Assembly (NCBI GenBank): GCA_031976395.1
Contig: DALYLJ010000042.1
Coordinates: 1 to 20,186 of the forward strand
DNA: 20,186 nucleotides
Source: UBA11164 sp002420085
GTDB taxonomy: Bacteria > Pseudomonadota > Gammaproteobacteria > Xanthomonadales > Xanthomonadaceae
Direction of reading: 5' to 3'
Made by a program: the position numbers and the translations under genes. Positions 13,376 through 20,186 of this stretch are shown here, in pieces. Under the pieces are notes generated by a model. That model was not told where the DNA came from and ran no database searches. It saw nothing but the letters and a program-made list of their open reading frames with translations. Numbering within the stretch: the first letter of the stretch is position 1; the number at the start of each line of letters is the position of its first letter.

Positions 13376-14380
13376 TCAGCCTTCGGCATGGCGGCGGCTG
13401 TCCTCGCGAACGGCCGCCAGCAGGTGCTGCATGTCTTCGGGCATGGCCGCTTCGACTGTGATCGGCTGGTCATCGATCGGGTGGCGAAAGCTCAGCCGCT
13501 GGGCATGCAGCGCTTGACGCCGGAAGCCGCGCAGGGCAGCCAGCAGCGCCTCGCTGGCGCCCTTGGGCTGGGTCAGCCGGGCGTACAGCGGGTCGCCGAT
13601 GATCGGATGACGGATGTGCGCCATGTGAACGCGGATCTGGTGGGTGCGACCGGTTTCCAGCCGACATTCGACCAGGGTATGGCTACGGAAACGCTCGGCC
13701 ACCCGGTAGTGGGTGACCGCCGGCCGACCATTGCCGACCACGGCCATCCGGATGCGATCGCGCGGGTGCCGGCCGATCGGGGCATCGACCGTCCCGCCGG
13801 CGATCATCGGCCCGGCCACCAGGGCCAGATACTGTCGTCCGACATCGCGGGCAGCCAGTTGCGCGACCAGGGCGGTATGGGCCAACAGGGTCCGGGCGAT
13901 CACCATGACCCCCGACGTGTCCTTGTCGAGACGATGGACGATGCCGGCGCGCGGCAGTTCGGCCAGACCTGGGTCGAGGTTGAGCAGGGCATTGACCAGG
14001 GTGCCGCGCGGATTGCCGGCACCGGGGTGGACCACCAGGCCGGCCGGCTTATCGATCACCAGGACATGCGGGTCGCGGTGCAGCACGGTGACCGCGATCG
14101 GTTCGGGCTCGGCATGGGTCTGGACGTCGAGCCGCACCGCCAGGGTCGCCTGCTCACCGCCATGGACCGGATCACGGGGTTTGACCGTGCGGCCATCGAG
14201 CCGGGCGGCACCGGACTTGATCCATTCGCTCAGGCGCGATCGGGAATGTTCGGGAAACAGCTCAGCCAGGGCCTGATCGAACCGGCGCCCGGCCAGGGCC
14301 AGCGGCACCTCGACGGTCAGGGTGTCGCTGTCGCCGCTGTCTTCGAGATCATCCTCGAAGCCGTCATCGGGGGTTTTCAT
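13376..14380 (-). CDS. rluD: 23S rRNA pseudouridine synthase RluD
   Basis: RluD makes the pseudouridines in helix 69 of 23S rRNA (positions 1911, 1915 and 1917 in E. coli). From ATG 14380 the product is 334 residues, near the usual length. An S4 RNA-binding domain occupies about residues 30-80 (RRFDQALAELFPEHSRSRLS). The catalytic Asp152 lies in GIVHRLDKDTSG, and the late motif GRTHQIRVHMAHIRHPIIGD is present. The acidic first 20 residues are variable. The frame extends upstream to a TTG at 14437, but that codon lies beyond the probable minus-strand -10, so ATG 14380 is preferred. It is divergent from bamD and followed after three bases by pgeF. RluA or RluC family membership is less likely given this neighbourhood. 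Confidence 0.93.
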   Translation of the reverse strand: MKTPDDGFEDDLEDSGDSDTLTVEVPLALAGRRFDQALAELFPEHSRSRLSEWIKSGAARLDGRTVKPRDPVHGGEQATLAVRLDVQTHAEPEPIAVTVLHRDPHVLVIDKPAGLVVHPGAGNPRGTLVNALLNLDPGLAELPRAGIVHRLDKDTSGVMVIARTLLAHTALVAQLAARDVGRQYLALVAGPMIAGGTVDAPIGRHPRDRIRMAVVGNGRPAVTHYRVAERFRSHTLVECRLETGRTHQIRVHMAHIRHPIIGDPLYARLTQPKGASEALLAALRGFRRQALHAQRLSFRHPIDDQPITVEAAMPEDMQHLLAAVREDSRRHAEG

Positions 14381-14396
14381 GGCGGGCAGGCTCGCG

Positions 14397-14428
14397 TTGT
14401 CGCGGCGAAGGAGGGATGGTCTATTATG
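14397..14428. promoter_or_regulatory. Divergent promoter region of bamD and rluD with a shared -10
   Basis: TATTAT at 14422-14427 is a good plus-strand -10 for bamD, with a weak TTGTCG at 14397-14402 (19-base spacer). Read on the minus strand, the overlapping bases 14428-14423 give CATAAT, a plausible -10 for rluD. Start points would then sit near 14434 and 14416, each about 36 bases before its ATG. The -35 elements are poor on both strands. Confidence 0.45.
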
Positions 14429-14469
14429 ACGGCCCAACGGTCACCTGATCGCCACTGCGCCCGATTGCC

Positions 14470-15306
14470 ATGAGCCTTTCCCTTCATCGCCTGTTGATCC
14501 TCGCCTTCGTGGCCGCCCTGTTGAGCGGCTGCGGCCTGTTCGGCAAGCGCGAGGATCCACTGGAGACCATGCCGGTCGAGGAGATGTACGCCGCTGGCAA
14601 AGACGCGCTGATGGCCGGCAACTACTCTCGCGCCAGCCGCTACTACGGCCGCCTGGTTTCGCGCTTCCCGTTCGGCGAGTACACCGAGCAGGCGATGCTC
14701 GACCTCAGCTACTCGCAGTTCAAGGCCGGCAAGCCGGAGGAAGCGACTTCGACCCTCAATCGCTTCATTCGCACCTATCCGACCCACCGCCACATCGACT
14801 ACGCCTTCTACCTCAAGGCGCTGATCAATTTCAGTCGCGAAAACGTGTTCCTGGAACGTTTCGCCCGGCTCGACATGACACAACGTGACCAGGGCGCGAC
14901 CCGCCAGAGCTTCGACGACTTCGCGGTGCTGGTACAGCGCTTCCCGACCAGCCGCTATGCCGCCGATGCCCGCCAGCGGATGGTCTACCTGCGCAATCTG
15001 ATGGCCCGCCACGAGCTTGGCGTCGGCCTGTACTACCTCAAGCGCGGCGCCTTCGTGGCTGCGGCCAATCGGGGCGAGTTCATCATCGAGAACTACCCGC
15101 AGAGCCAGCACCAGAACGACGCGCTGGCGCTGATGGCCGAAGCCTACACCCGGCTCGGCGAGGACACCCTGGCCGGCGACGCGCGCCGCGTGCTGGAACT
15201 CAACGACGCCAGCCATCCTGCCCTGGCCGGCGATTGGCCGCGCCGACGCGGCTGGTGGTGGCGACTGATCCCGTTCTCGGGTGATGGTCGCGCGACCCGG
15301 CGATAA
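14470..15306 (+). CDS. bamD: Outer-membrane protein assembly lipoprotein BamD
   Basis: BamD (formerly YfiO/ComL) is the essential lipoprotein of the BAM complex, which folds beta-barrel proteins into the outer membrane with BamA. The 278-residue protein has a signal peptide and lipobox (LLSGC), so Cys21 should be lipidated. Five TPR-type helical pairs follow across about residues 35-245. These include the recognisable MYAAGKDALMAGNYSRASRY, SRFPFGEYTEQAMLDLSYS and RFIRTYPTHRHIDYAFYL. The C-terminal tail is Arg/Trp-rich (PRRRGWWWRLIPF). ATG at 14470 is supported by the lipoprotein signal directly after it, though no good ribosome binding site is visible. It is divergent from rluD, a common gammaproteobacterial arrangement, and convergent with nadE. 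Confidence 0.97.
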   Translation: MSLSLHRLLILAFVAALLSGCGLFGKREDPLETMPVEEMYAAGKDALMAGNYSRASRYYGRLVSRFPFGEYTEQAMLDLSYSQFKAGKPEEATSTLNRFIRTYPTHRHIDYAFYLKALINFSRENVFLERFARLDMTQRDQGATRQSFDDFAVLVQRFPTSRYAADARQRMVYLRNLMARHELGVGLYYLKRGAFVAAANRGEFIIENYPQSQHQNDALALMAEAYTRLGEDTLAGDARRVLELNDASHPALAGDWPRRRGWWWRLIPFSGDGRATRR

Positions 15307-15333
15307 GCTCGGGCCGGGCTGCGCTTGATCCAT

Positions 15334-15366
15334 CGCATGCCGCACCTGTGCCGCACACGGCATGCG
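15334..15366. terminator. 9-bp inverted repeat between bamD and nadE
   Basis: CGCATGCCG (15334-15342) and CGGCATGCG (15358-15366) are exact reverse complements around a 15-base loop, inside which GCAC and GTGC can also pair. It sits in the 66-base gap between the convergent ends of bamD and nadE. It lacks a T-run but is the obvious candidate for a bidirectional terminator. Confidence 0.5.
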
Positions 15367-15372
15367 CTCGGG

Positions 15373-17004
15373 TCAGGATGACCAGTCGGAACTGATCGGA
15401 TAGCGCCGTTCGCGCCCGAATGCCCGGCGCGACACCTTCGGCCCCGGTGCCGCCTGTCGCCGCTTCCATTCGCTGATCTTCACCAGGCGCACCACCTGGG
15501 CCACGGTCGCGGCAGCGAAGCCCAGGGCGACGATCTCCTCGGACGAAGCCTCGCCATCGATGTGCGCGCGCAGGATCGCATCCAGCACCTCGTAGGGCGG
15601 CAGTGAATCCTGATCAAGCTGACCGTCACGCAACTCGGCGGTCGGCGGCCGCACGATCACCGCATCAGGGATGCGCTCGCCATCGCCGCAGCGATTGCGC
15701 CAGCGCGCCAGCGCGAACACCTCGGTCTTGTACAGATCCTTGATCGGCGCATAGCCGCCACACATGTCGCCGTAGATCGTGGCATAGCCGACCGCGTACT
15801 CGCTCTTGTTGCCCGTGGTCAGCAGCATGGCGCCGAACTTGTTCGCGAGCGCCATCAGCAGCGTACCGCGACAGCGTGATTGCAGATTTTCCTCGGTCAC
15901 GTCGGTCGGCCGGCCGGCGAACAGCGGCGCAAGTACCGCCTGGAATGCAGCGAATGGCGCCTCGATCGACGCCGTGTCGAGTGCCACACCCAGCGCCCGA
16001 CACTGGCGTTCCGCGAGATCATTGCTCAGCGTGCTGGTATAGCGCGACGGCAGGCGCACCGCGCGCACCCGCTCGGCACCGAGCGCGTCCACCGCCAAGG
16101 CCAGAACCAGGGCCGAATCGATGCCCCCGGACAGACCAAGCAGCACCTCGCTGAAGCCATTCTTGCCGAGGTAGTCGCGAATGCCGGTAACGATGGCCCG
16201 CCAGGCCAGCGACTCGAAGCTGGGATCGGTCTCGATCGGCCACCGCAGCCGCTGAAAGCGGCGCTGACCCGGATGGTAGTCGGCCAGCAGCAGGTGCTCG
16301 GCGAATGCCTCGGCCGGAGGGTGGACCACGCCGTCACCATCGGCCAGACAGGCACTGCCGTCGAACACCAGTTCGTCCTGGCCACCGACCAGGTTGAGAT
16401 AGGCCAGGGCCACGCCCGACTCGCGCGCACGTTGCAGCAGCAAGGCATCCCGATCATCGGTCTTGCCGCGCTCGAATGGCGAGGCATTGGCGACCAGAAC
16501 CAGTTCGGCGCCCGCCTCCGCCAACCGCGCCAGCGGATCGGCATGCCAGAGATCCTCGCAGATCAGCACGCCGATCCGGACACCGGCCAACTCGAACAGG
16601 CACGGGCTGCCATCGCCGACCGCGAAATAGCGACGCTCGTCGAACACCGCGTAGTTGGGCAGTTCCTGCTTGCGACAGGTGTGGGCGATCCGACCGTCGC
16701 GCAGCACACTGACCGCATTGAACACCACCGAACCGACCGCCAACGGATGCCCGACGACCACCACCACGCCCCGGCTCTGCCGAGCCAGTTCGGCCAGGGC
16801 CTGCTCGCAGGCAGCGAGGAAGCTCGGCCGTAGCAGCAGGTCTTCCGGAGGATAGCCGCAGATGGCCAACTCGGGAAACAGCACGATGTCGGCACGATGC
16901 TGCTCCCGTGCCGCCACCATCAATTCGCCGATCCGATGGCGGTTGCCGGCCACCGCTCCGACCGGAAAATCAAACTGGGCCAGCGCGATGCGCAATGCGT
17001 TCAT
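15373..17004 (-). CDS. nadE: Glutamine-dependent NAD+ synthetase
   Basis: This enzyme carries out the last step of NAD+ synthesis, amidating nicotinic acid adenine dinucleotide with ATP and ammonia released from glutamine. The 543-residue protein is a two-domain fusion. An N-terminal nitrilase-type glutaminase covers about residues 1-260, with the triad Glu45 (FPELAICGY), Lys112 (CRKQELPNY) and Cys149 (VLICEDLWH). A C-terminal synthetase covers about 265-543, with the ATP-binding P-loop SGGIDS at 292-297. Later motifs TTGNKSEYAVGYATIYGD and GGYAPIKDLYKTEVF are present and intact. It therefore uses glutamine and does not depend on free ammonia as the short E. coli NadE does. ATG 17004 starts directly at the conserved LRIALAQ strand, with a poor ribosome binding site. 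It lies 66 bases downstream of pilS on the same strand and may share its transcript. Confidence 0.97.
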   Translation of the reverse strand: MNALRIALAQFDFPVGAVAGNRHRIGELMVAAREQHRADIVLFPELAICGYPPEDLLLRPSFLAACEQALAELARQSRGVVVVVGHPLAVGSVVFNAVSVLRDGRIAHTCRKQELPNYAVFDERRYFAVGDGSPCLFELAGVRIGVLICEDLWHADPLARLAEAGAELVLVANASPFERGKTDDRDALLLQRARESGVALAYLNLVGGQDELVFDGSACLADGDGVVHPPAEAFAEHLLLADYHPGQRRFQRLRWPIETDPSFESLAWRAIVTGIRDYLGKNGFSEVLLGLSGGIDSALVLALAVDALGAERVRAVRLPSRYTSTLSNDLAERQCRALGVALDTASIEAPFAAFQAVLAPLFAGRPTDVTEENLQSRCRGTLLMALANKFGAMLLTTGNKSEYAVGYATIYGDMCGGYAPIKDLYKTEVFALARWRNRCGDGERIPDAVIVRPPTAELRDGQLDQDSLPPYEVLDAILRAHIDGEASSEEIVALGFAAATVAQVVRLVKISEWKRRQAAPGPKVSRRAFGRERRYPISSDWSS

Positions 17005-17070
17005 GGGTGCGGGGGATTGATCGGTGAAGGGTCGGAAACACGTGTCCGTGCCGGGTGCGCTCGATCGAAC

Positions 17071-18687
17071 CTAGTCGTCGCCGGCCAGGGTGTGGACCTT
17101 GGCCAGACCGACCCGGAAGCAACTGCCGCCACCGGCCACCGGCGAATAGACCAGTTCGGCCTGATTGGCCTCGCACAACTGCCGGGCGATATACAGGCCA
17201 AGGCCGGTGCCGTGTTCGTTGGTCGAGAAGAACGGCTCGAAGATGCTCTCGACCACCTTGGGCGGGATGCCCGGACCGCGATCGATCACCTCGATCTGCG
17301 GATCGAGGCTGGTTTCGTCAACCCCGACGATCAGGGTCACCCGGGCCGGCTTGCCCGGCAGACGGCCGTAATGCAGGGCATTGTTGACCAGAATGGTGAC
17401 CACCTGATGCAGGTGCTGGGCATCGACCATGGCGTGGACGCCACGCCCGTCACTGATCAGGTTGAAACTGTTCTCACCCAATTGCTGGGCACCGCGAAAA
17501 TCGCTGACGAAATCGCGCGCCCAGCGGCCAAGCTCGATCGCCTCCGGCTGGGCGCGCTCGCGCCGTGCCATCGACAGGATGCTCTGGACGATGCCATTCA
17601 TGCGCGAACACTGGGCATTGATGATCTCGACCAGCCGCTTGTCGGCCTCTGGCACGTCCTCGCTCTCGGCCAGAAGCTGGGCCGAATAGCTGATCGCCGC
17701 CAGCGGATTGCGGATCTCGTGGGCGATGCTGGCCGACAGCCGGCCAAGCGTGGCCAGGGTCAGCTCCTCGGCCCGACGCGACAGGGCCGTGGTGTCCTCC
17801 AGGAAGATCACCACCAGATCATCGCTGACCGACAACCTCGCGAACCGCGGAATGACCTCGGGCACGTCCTCGGCCAGGGCCACCGGTGTCGCTTCGACCG
17901 GCTTGTCGTTGAGCCAGTGCCAGAGCCGGCGCGACAGTTCGGGAGCCGCTTCGCCCAGCATCTGTCGCTCCGGCGGTGGTTTGCCCAGCAGGAACCAGGC
18001 CGATTCGTTGAACACCCGGATGCGATTGTCGGCATCGACGACCAGCACACCGTTGCGCATCCGTCGGATGATCAGTTCATTGATCTGCGCCAGATTGGCG
18101 ACTTCTACCCCGCGCCGCTCGGCAAGCGCCTGGGTTGCGCGCATCTGCCGGCCGAGCATGTGGGTGAGGATCGCGATCGCCAGATAGGTCACCGCGAACA
18201 TCACCGGCTCAGCGACATTCTCGCCGACGCCCAGGATCATGCTGCGATACACGTAGCTGCCAATCGCCAGGGCACCTGCGGTAATCGCGAATGCCAGTCC
18301 GGCACGCAGCGACATCAGCAAGGCACCGGCACCGACATTGAACAGCAGCAGCAGGGCAACACCACTGGCCAGATCGACCAGGCCGAGCATGGCCACCCCG
18401 GCCGCCAGCAGGTCCATGCTCAGACCCAGGGCCGCCTGCTTGTCCAGCGCGAAACGCGGATTACGGCCAAACAGCAGCAGCAGCATCGCCAGCACCAGAT
18501 AGGTGGCGGCGGCCGATTGCACCAGCATCGGGTAACGCGGCTCGGCGAAAGCCCCGGCCAACGGGCTGAAGGCCAGGAACGCCAACAGGCCGGCTTCCAG
18601 CACGCGGTAGAGGTTGAAGAAATACAGTTCGCGGCGCAGCGCGGCCTCGACCTGTGCCTCAGCAGGCTTTCTTGCGACTGCCGACAT
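17071..18687 (-). CDS. pilS: PilS-type membrane sensor histidine kinase
   Basis: PilS senses pilin in the inner membrane and phosphorylates the sigma54 activator PilR to control pilin transcription. From ATG 18687 the product is 538 residues, near the family length. About six hydrophobic helices occupy residues 25-180, then a PAS domain at about 200-300 (RRMRNGVLVVDADNRIRVFN). The HisKA box has His323 in ASIAHEIRNPLAAISYSAQL. The ATPase domain has an N-box (ILVNNALHYG), DRGPGIP, FEPFFSTNEHGTGLGL and a closing CFRVGLA. All catalytic motifs are intact. The frame runs on to 18813, but a -10 element at 18723-18728 lies inside that extension, so 18687 is preferred, with ATG 18705 as an alternative. 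No pilR follows: nadE begins 66 bases downstream. It is divergent from sucC. Confidence 0.88.
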   Translation of the reverse strand: MSAVARKPAEAQVEAALRRELYFFNLYRVLEAGLLAFLAFSPLAGAFAEPRYPMLVQSAAATYLVLAMLLLLFGRNPRFALDKQAALGLSMDLLAAGVAMLGLVDLASGVALLLLFNVGAGALLMSLRAGLAFAITAGALAIGSYVYRSMILGVGENVAEPVMFAVTYLAIAILTHMLGRQMRATQALAERRGVEVANLAQINELIIRRMRNGVLVVDADNRIRVFNESAWFLLGKPPPERQMLGEAAPELSRRLWHWLNDKPVEATPVALAEDVPEVIPRFARLSVSDDLVVIFLEDTTALSRRAEELTLATLGRLSASIAHEIRNPLAAISYSAQLLAESEDVPEADKRLVEIINAQCSRMNGIVQSILSMARRERAQPEAIELGRWARDFVSDFRGAQQLGENSFNLISDGRGVHAMVDAQHLHQVVTILVNNALHYGRLPGKPARVTLIVGVDETSLDPQIEVIDRGPGIPPKVVESIFEPFFSTNEHGTGLGLYIARQLCEANQAELVYSPVAGGGSCFRVGLAKVHTLAGDD

Positions 18688-18722
18688 TCGAGCTTTGCAC
18701 CCCATCCTGGCCCCGATCGGAG

Positions 18723-18750
18723 AGTATAGGGCCTGACGGCCATCGACAAC
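18723..18750 (-). promoter_or_regulatory. Putative pilS promoter
   Basis: On the minus strand TATACT (18728-18723) matches five of six -10 positions, and GTTGTC (18750-18745) lies 16 bases upstream as a weak -35. Transcription would begin near 18716, just upstream of the ATGs at 18705 and 18687 and downstream of the first possible start codon at 18813. Confidence 0.45.
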
Positions 18751-18754
18751 GGCT

Positions 18755-18783
18755 TTGCCTTCGTGGCCTTGGTTGGTGAAAAT
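18755..18783 (+). promoter_or_regulatory. Weak candidate promoter for sucC
   Basis: TTGCCT (18755-18760) and GAAAAT (18778-18783) are separated by 17 bases on the plus strand. The -10 match is poor. It lies just outside the pilS promoter in the divergent intergenic region, about 55 bases before the sucC ATG. Confidence 0.25.
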
Positions 18784-18836
18784 AGCAGACCTTCCGGGCC
18801 ATGCCCGACCCACCCCGCAGCACGAGCAGGTGTCGA

Positions 18837-19997
<1,161 letters not shown>

Positions 19998-20130
19998 GCC
20001 TCAGGGCACCCTTCGTGACCGACAGCGACCTGCCCCGCCCCTCGCAGCCAATCGACGCCGAACGCTCGGCATCGACCGCGCAACCATGCGCAGCGGCGGG
20101 CTGGGGGATGTGGAAGCAACGTCCGCAGCC

Positions 20131-20146
20131 GGCCGCGAACGCGGCC
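20131..20146. terminator. Short GC-rich hairpin downstream of sucC
   Basis: GGCCGC (20131-20136) and GCGGCC (20141-20146) pair across the four-base loop GAAC, about 134 bases after the sucC stop. There is no U-tract. It could reduce read-through from sucC or lie inside an unrecognised downstream frame. Confidence 0.2.
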
Positions 20147-20186
20147 ACCACCACGTCCACACGCCCGCACCGTTATGCCGACCGCC

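Noticed and set aside
12716..14473. 585-residue plus-strand open frame opposite pgeF and rluD
   Set aside because: It runs antisense through two clearly identified genes, so it is a compositional shadow.
16897..18729. 610-residue plus-strand open frame opposite pilS
   Set aside because: It is antisense to a kinase with all its motifs intact, and its His/Gln/Arg/Asp-rich composition is typical of shadows.
20015..20186. GTG-initiated plus-strand frame open to the right edge
   Set aside because: It has high GC at third positions, but the sequence is low-complexity Pro/Ala/Arg/Thr with no ribosome binding site or family resemblance, and it is cut by the window end.

Overview
This GC-rich window reads as a stretch of bacterial core chromosome, most likely from a gammaproteobacterium near the Xanthomonadales/Lysobacterales. 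That placement is inferred from gene content and order: a pilMNOPQ type IV pilus operon, rluD-pgeF divergent from bamD, nadE next to a PilS-type kinase, and sucC divergent from that kinase. I see no tRNA or rRNA gene, CRISPR array, insertion sequence, prophage or toxin gene. The long antisense reading frames are what high-GC coding DNA produces opposite real genes.

Layout. 98-2776 (+) encodes the mismatch repair ATPase MutS. It converges on a small four-helix membrane protein of unknown function (2834-3217, -). 3330-5565 (-) is the queuosine pair queA-tgt, with an unusually structured leader upstream of queA (5566-5728). 5900-11038 (-) is the type IV pilus assembly operon, transcribed pilM-pilN-pilO-pilP-pilQ with overlapping or abutting genes. 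A 17-bp-spaced sigma70-like promoter (11090-11118) and a strong ribosome binding site precede pilM. Then come about 400 bases with no convincing gene, a secreted TPR protein (11497-12390, -), and the pair rluD-pgeF (12611-14380, -). rluD is divergent from the outer-membrane assembly lipoprotein gene bamD (14470-15306, +). bamD converges on glutamine-dependent NAD+ synthetase nadE (15373-17004, -). A PilS-type sensor kinase (17071-18687, -) is divergent from sucC (18837-19997, +).

How the genes fit together. PilM, N, O and P form the inner-membrane alignment complex that links the pilus motor to the PilQ secretin, and PilS normally senses pilin and drives pilin transcription through PilR. QueA and Tgt act in the same tRNA wobble-base pathway. 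BamD serves outer-membrane protein assembly, on which secretins and other outer-membrane proteins depend. MutS, RluD, PgeF, NadE and SucC are housekeeping functions.

Points that stand out: the queA leader carries four 12-bp repeats and a perfect 11-bp inverted repeat; PilS has no PilR gene beside it; sucC has no sucD start in the 189 bases that follow; the mutS -10 element almost touches its start codon; and one TATTATG element could serve as the -10 for both rluD and bamD. I did not find a clearly new multi-gene system.
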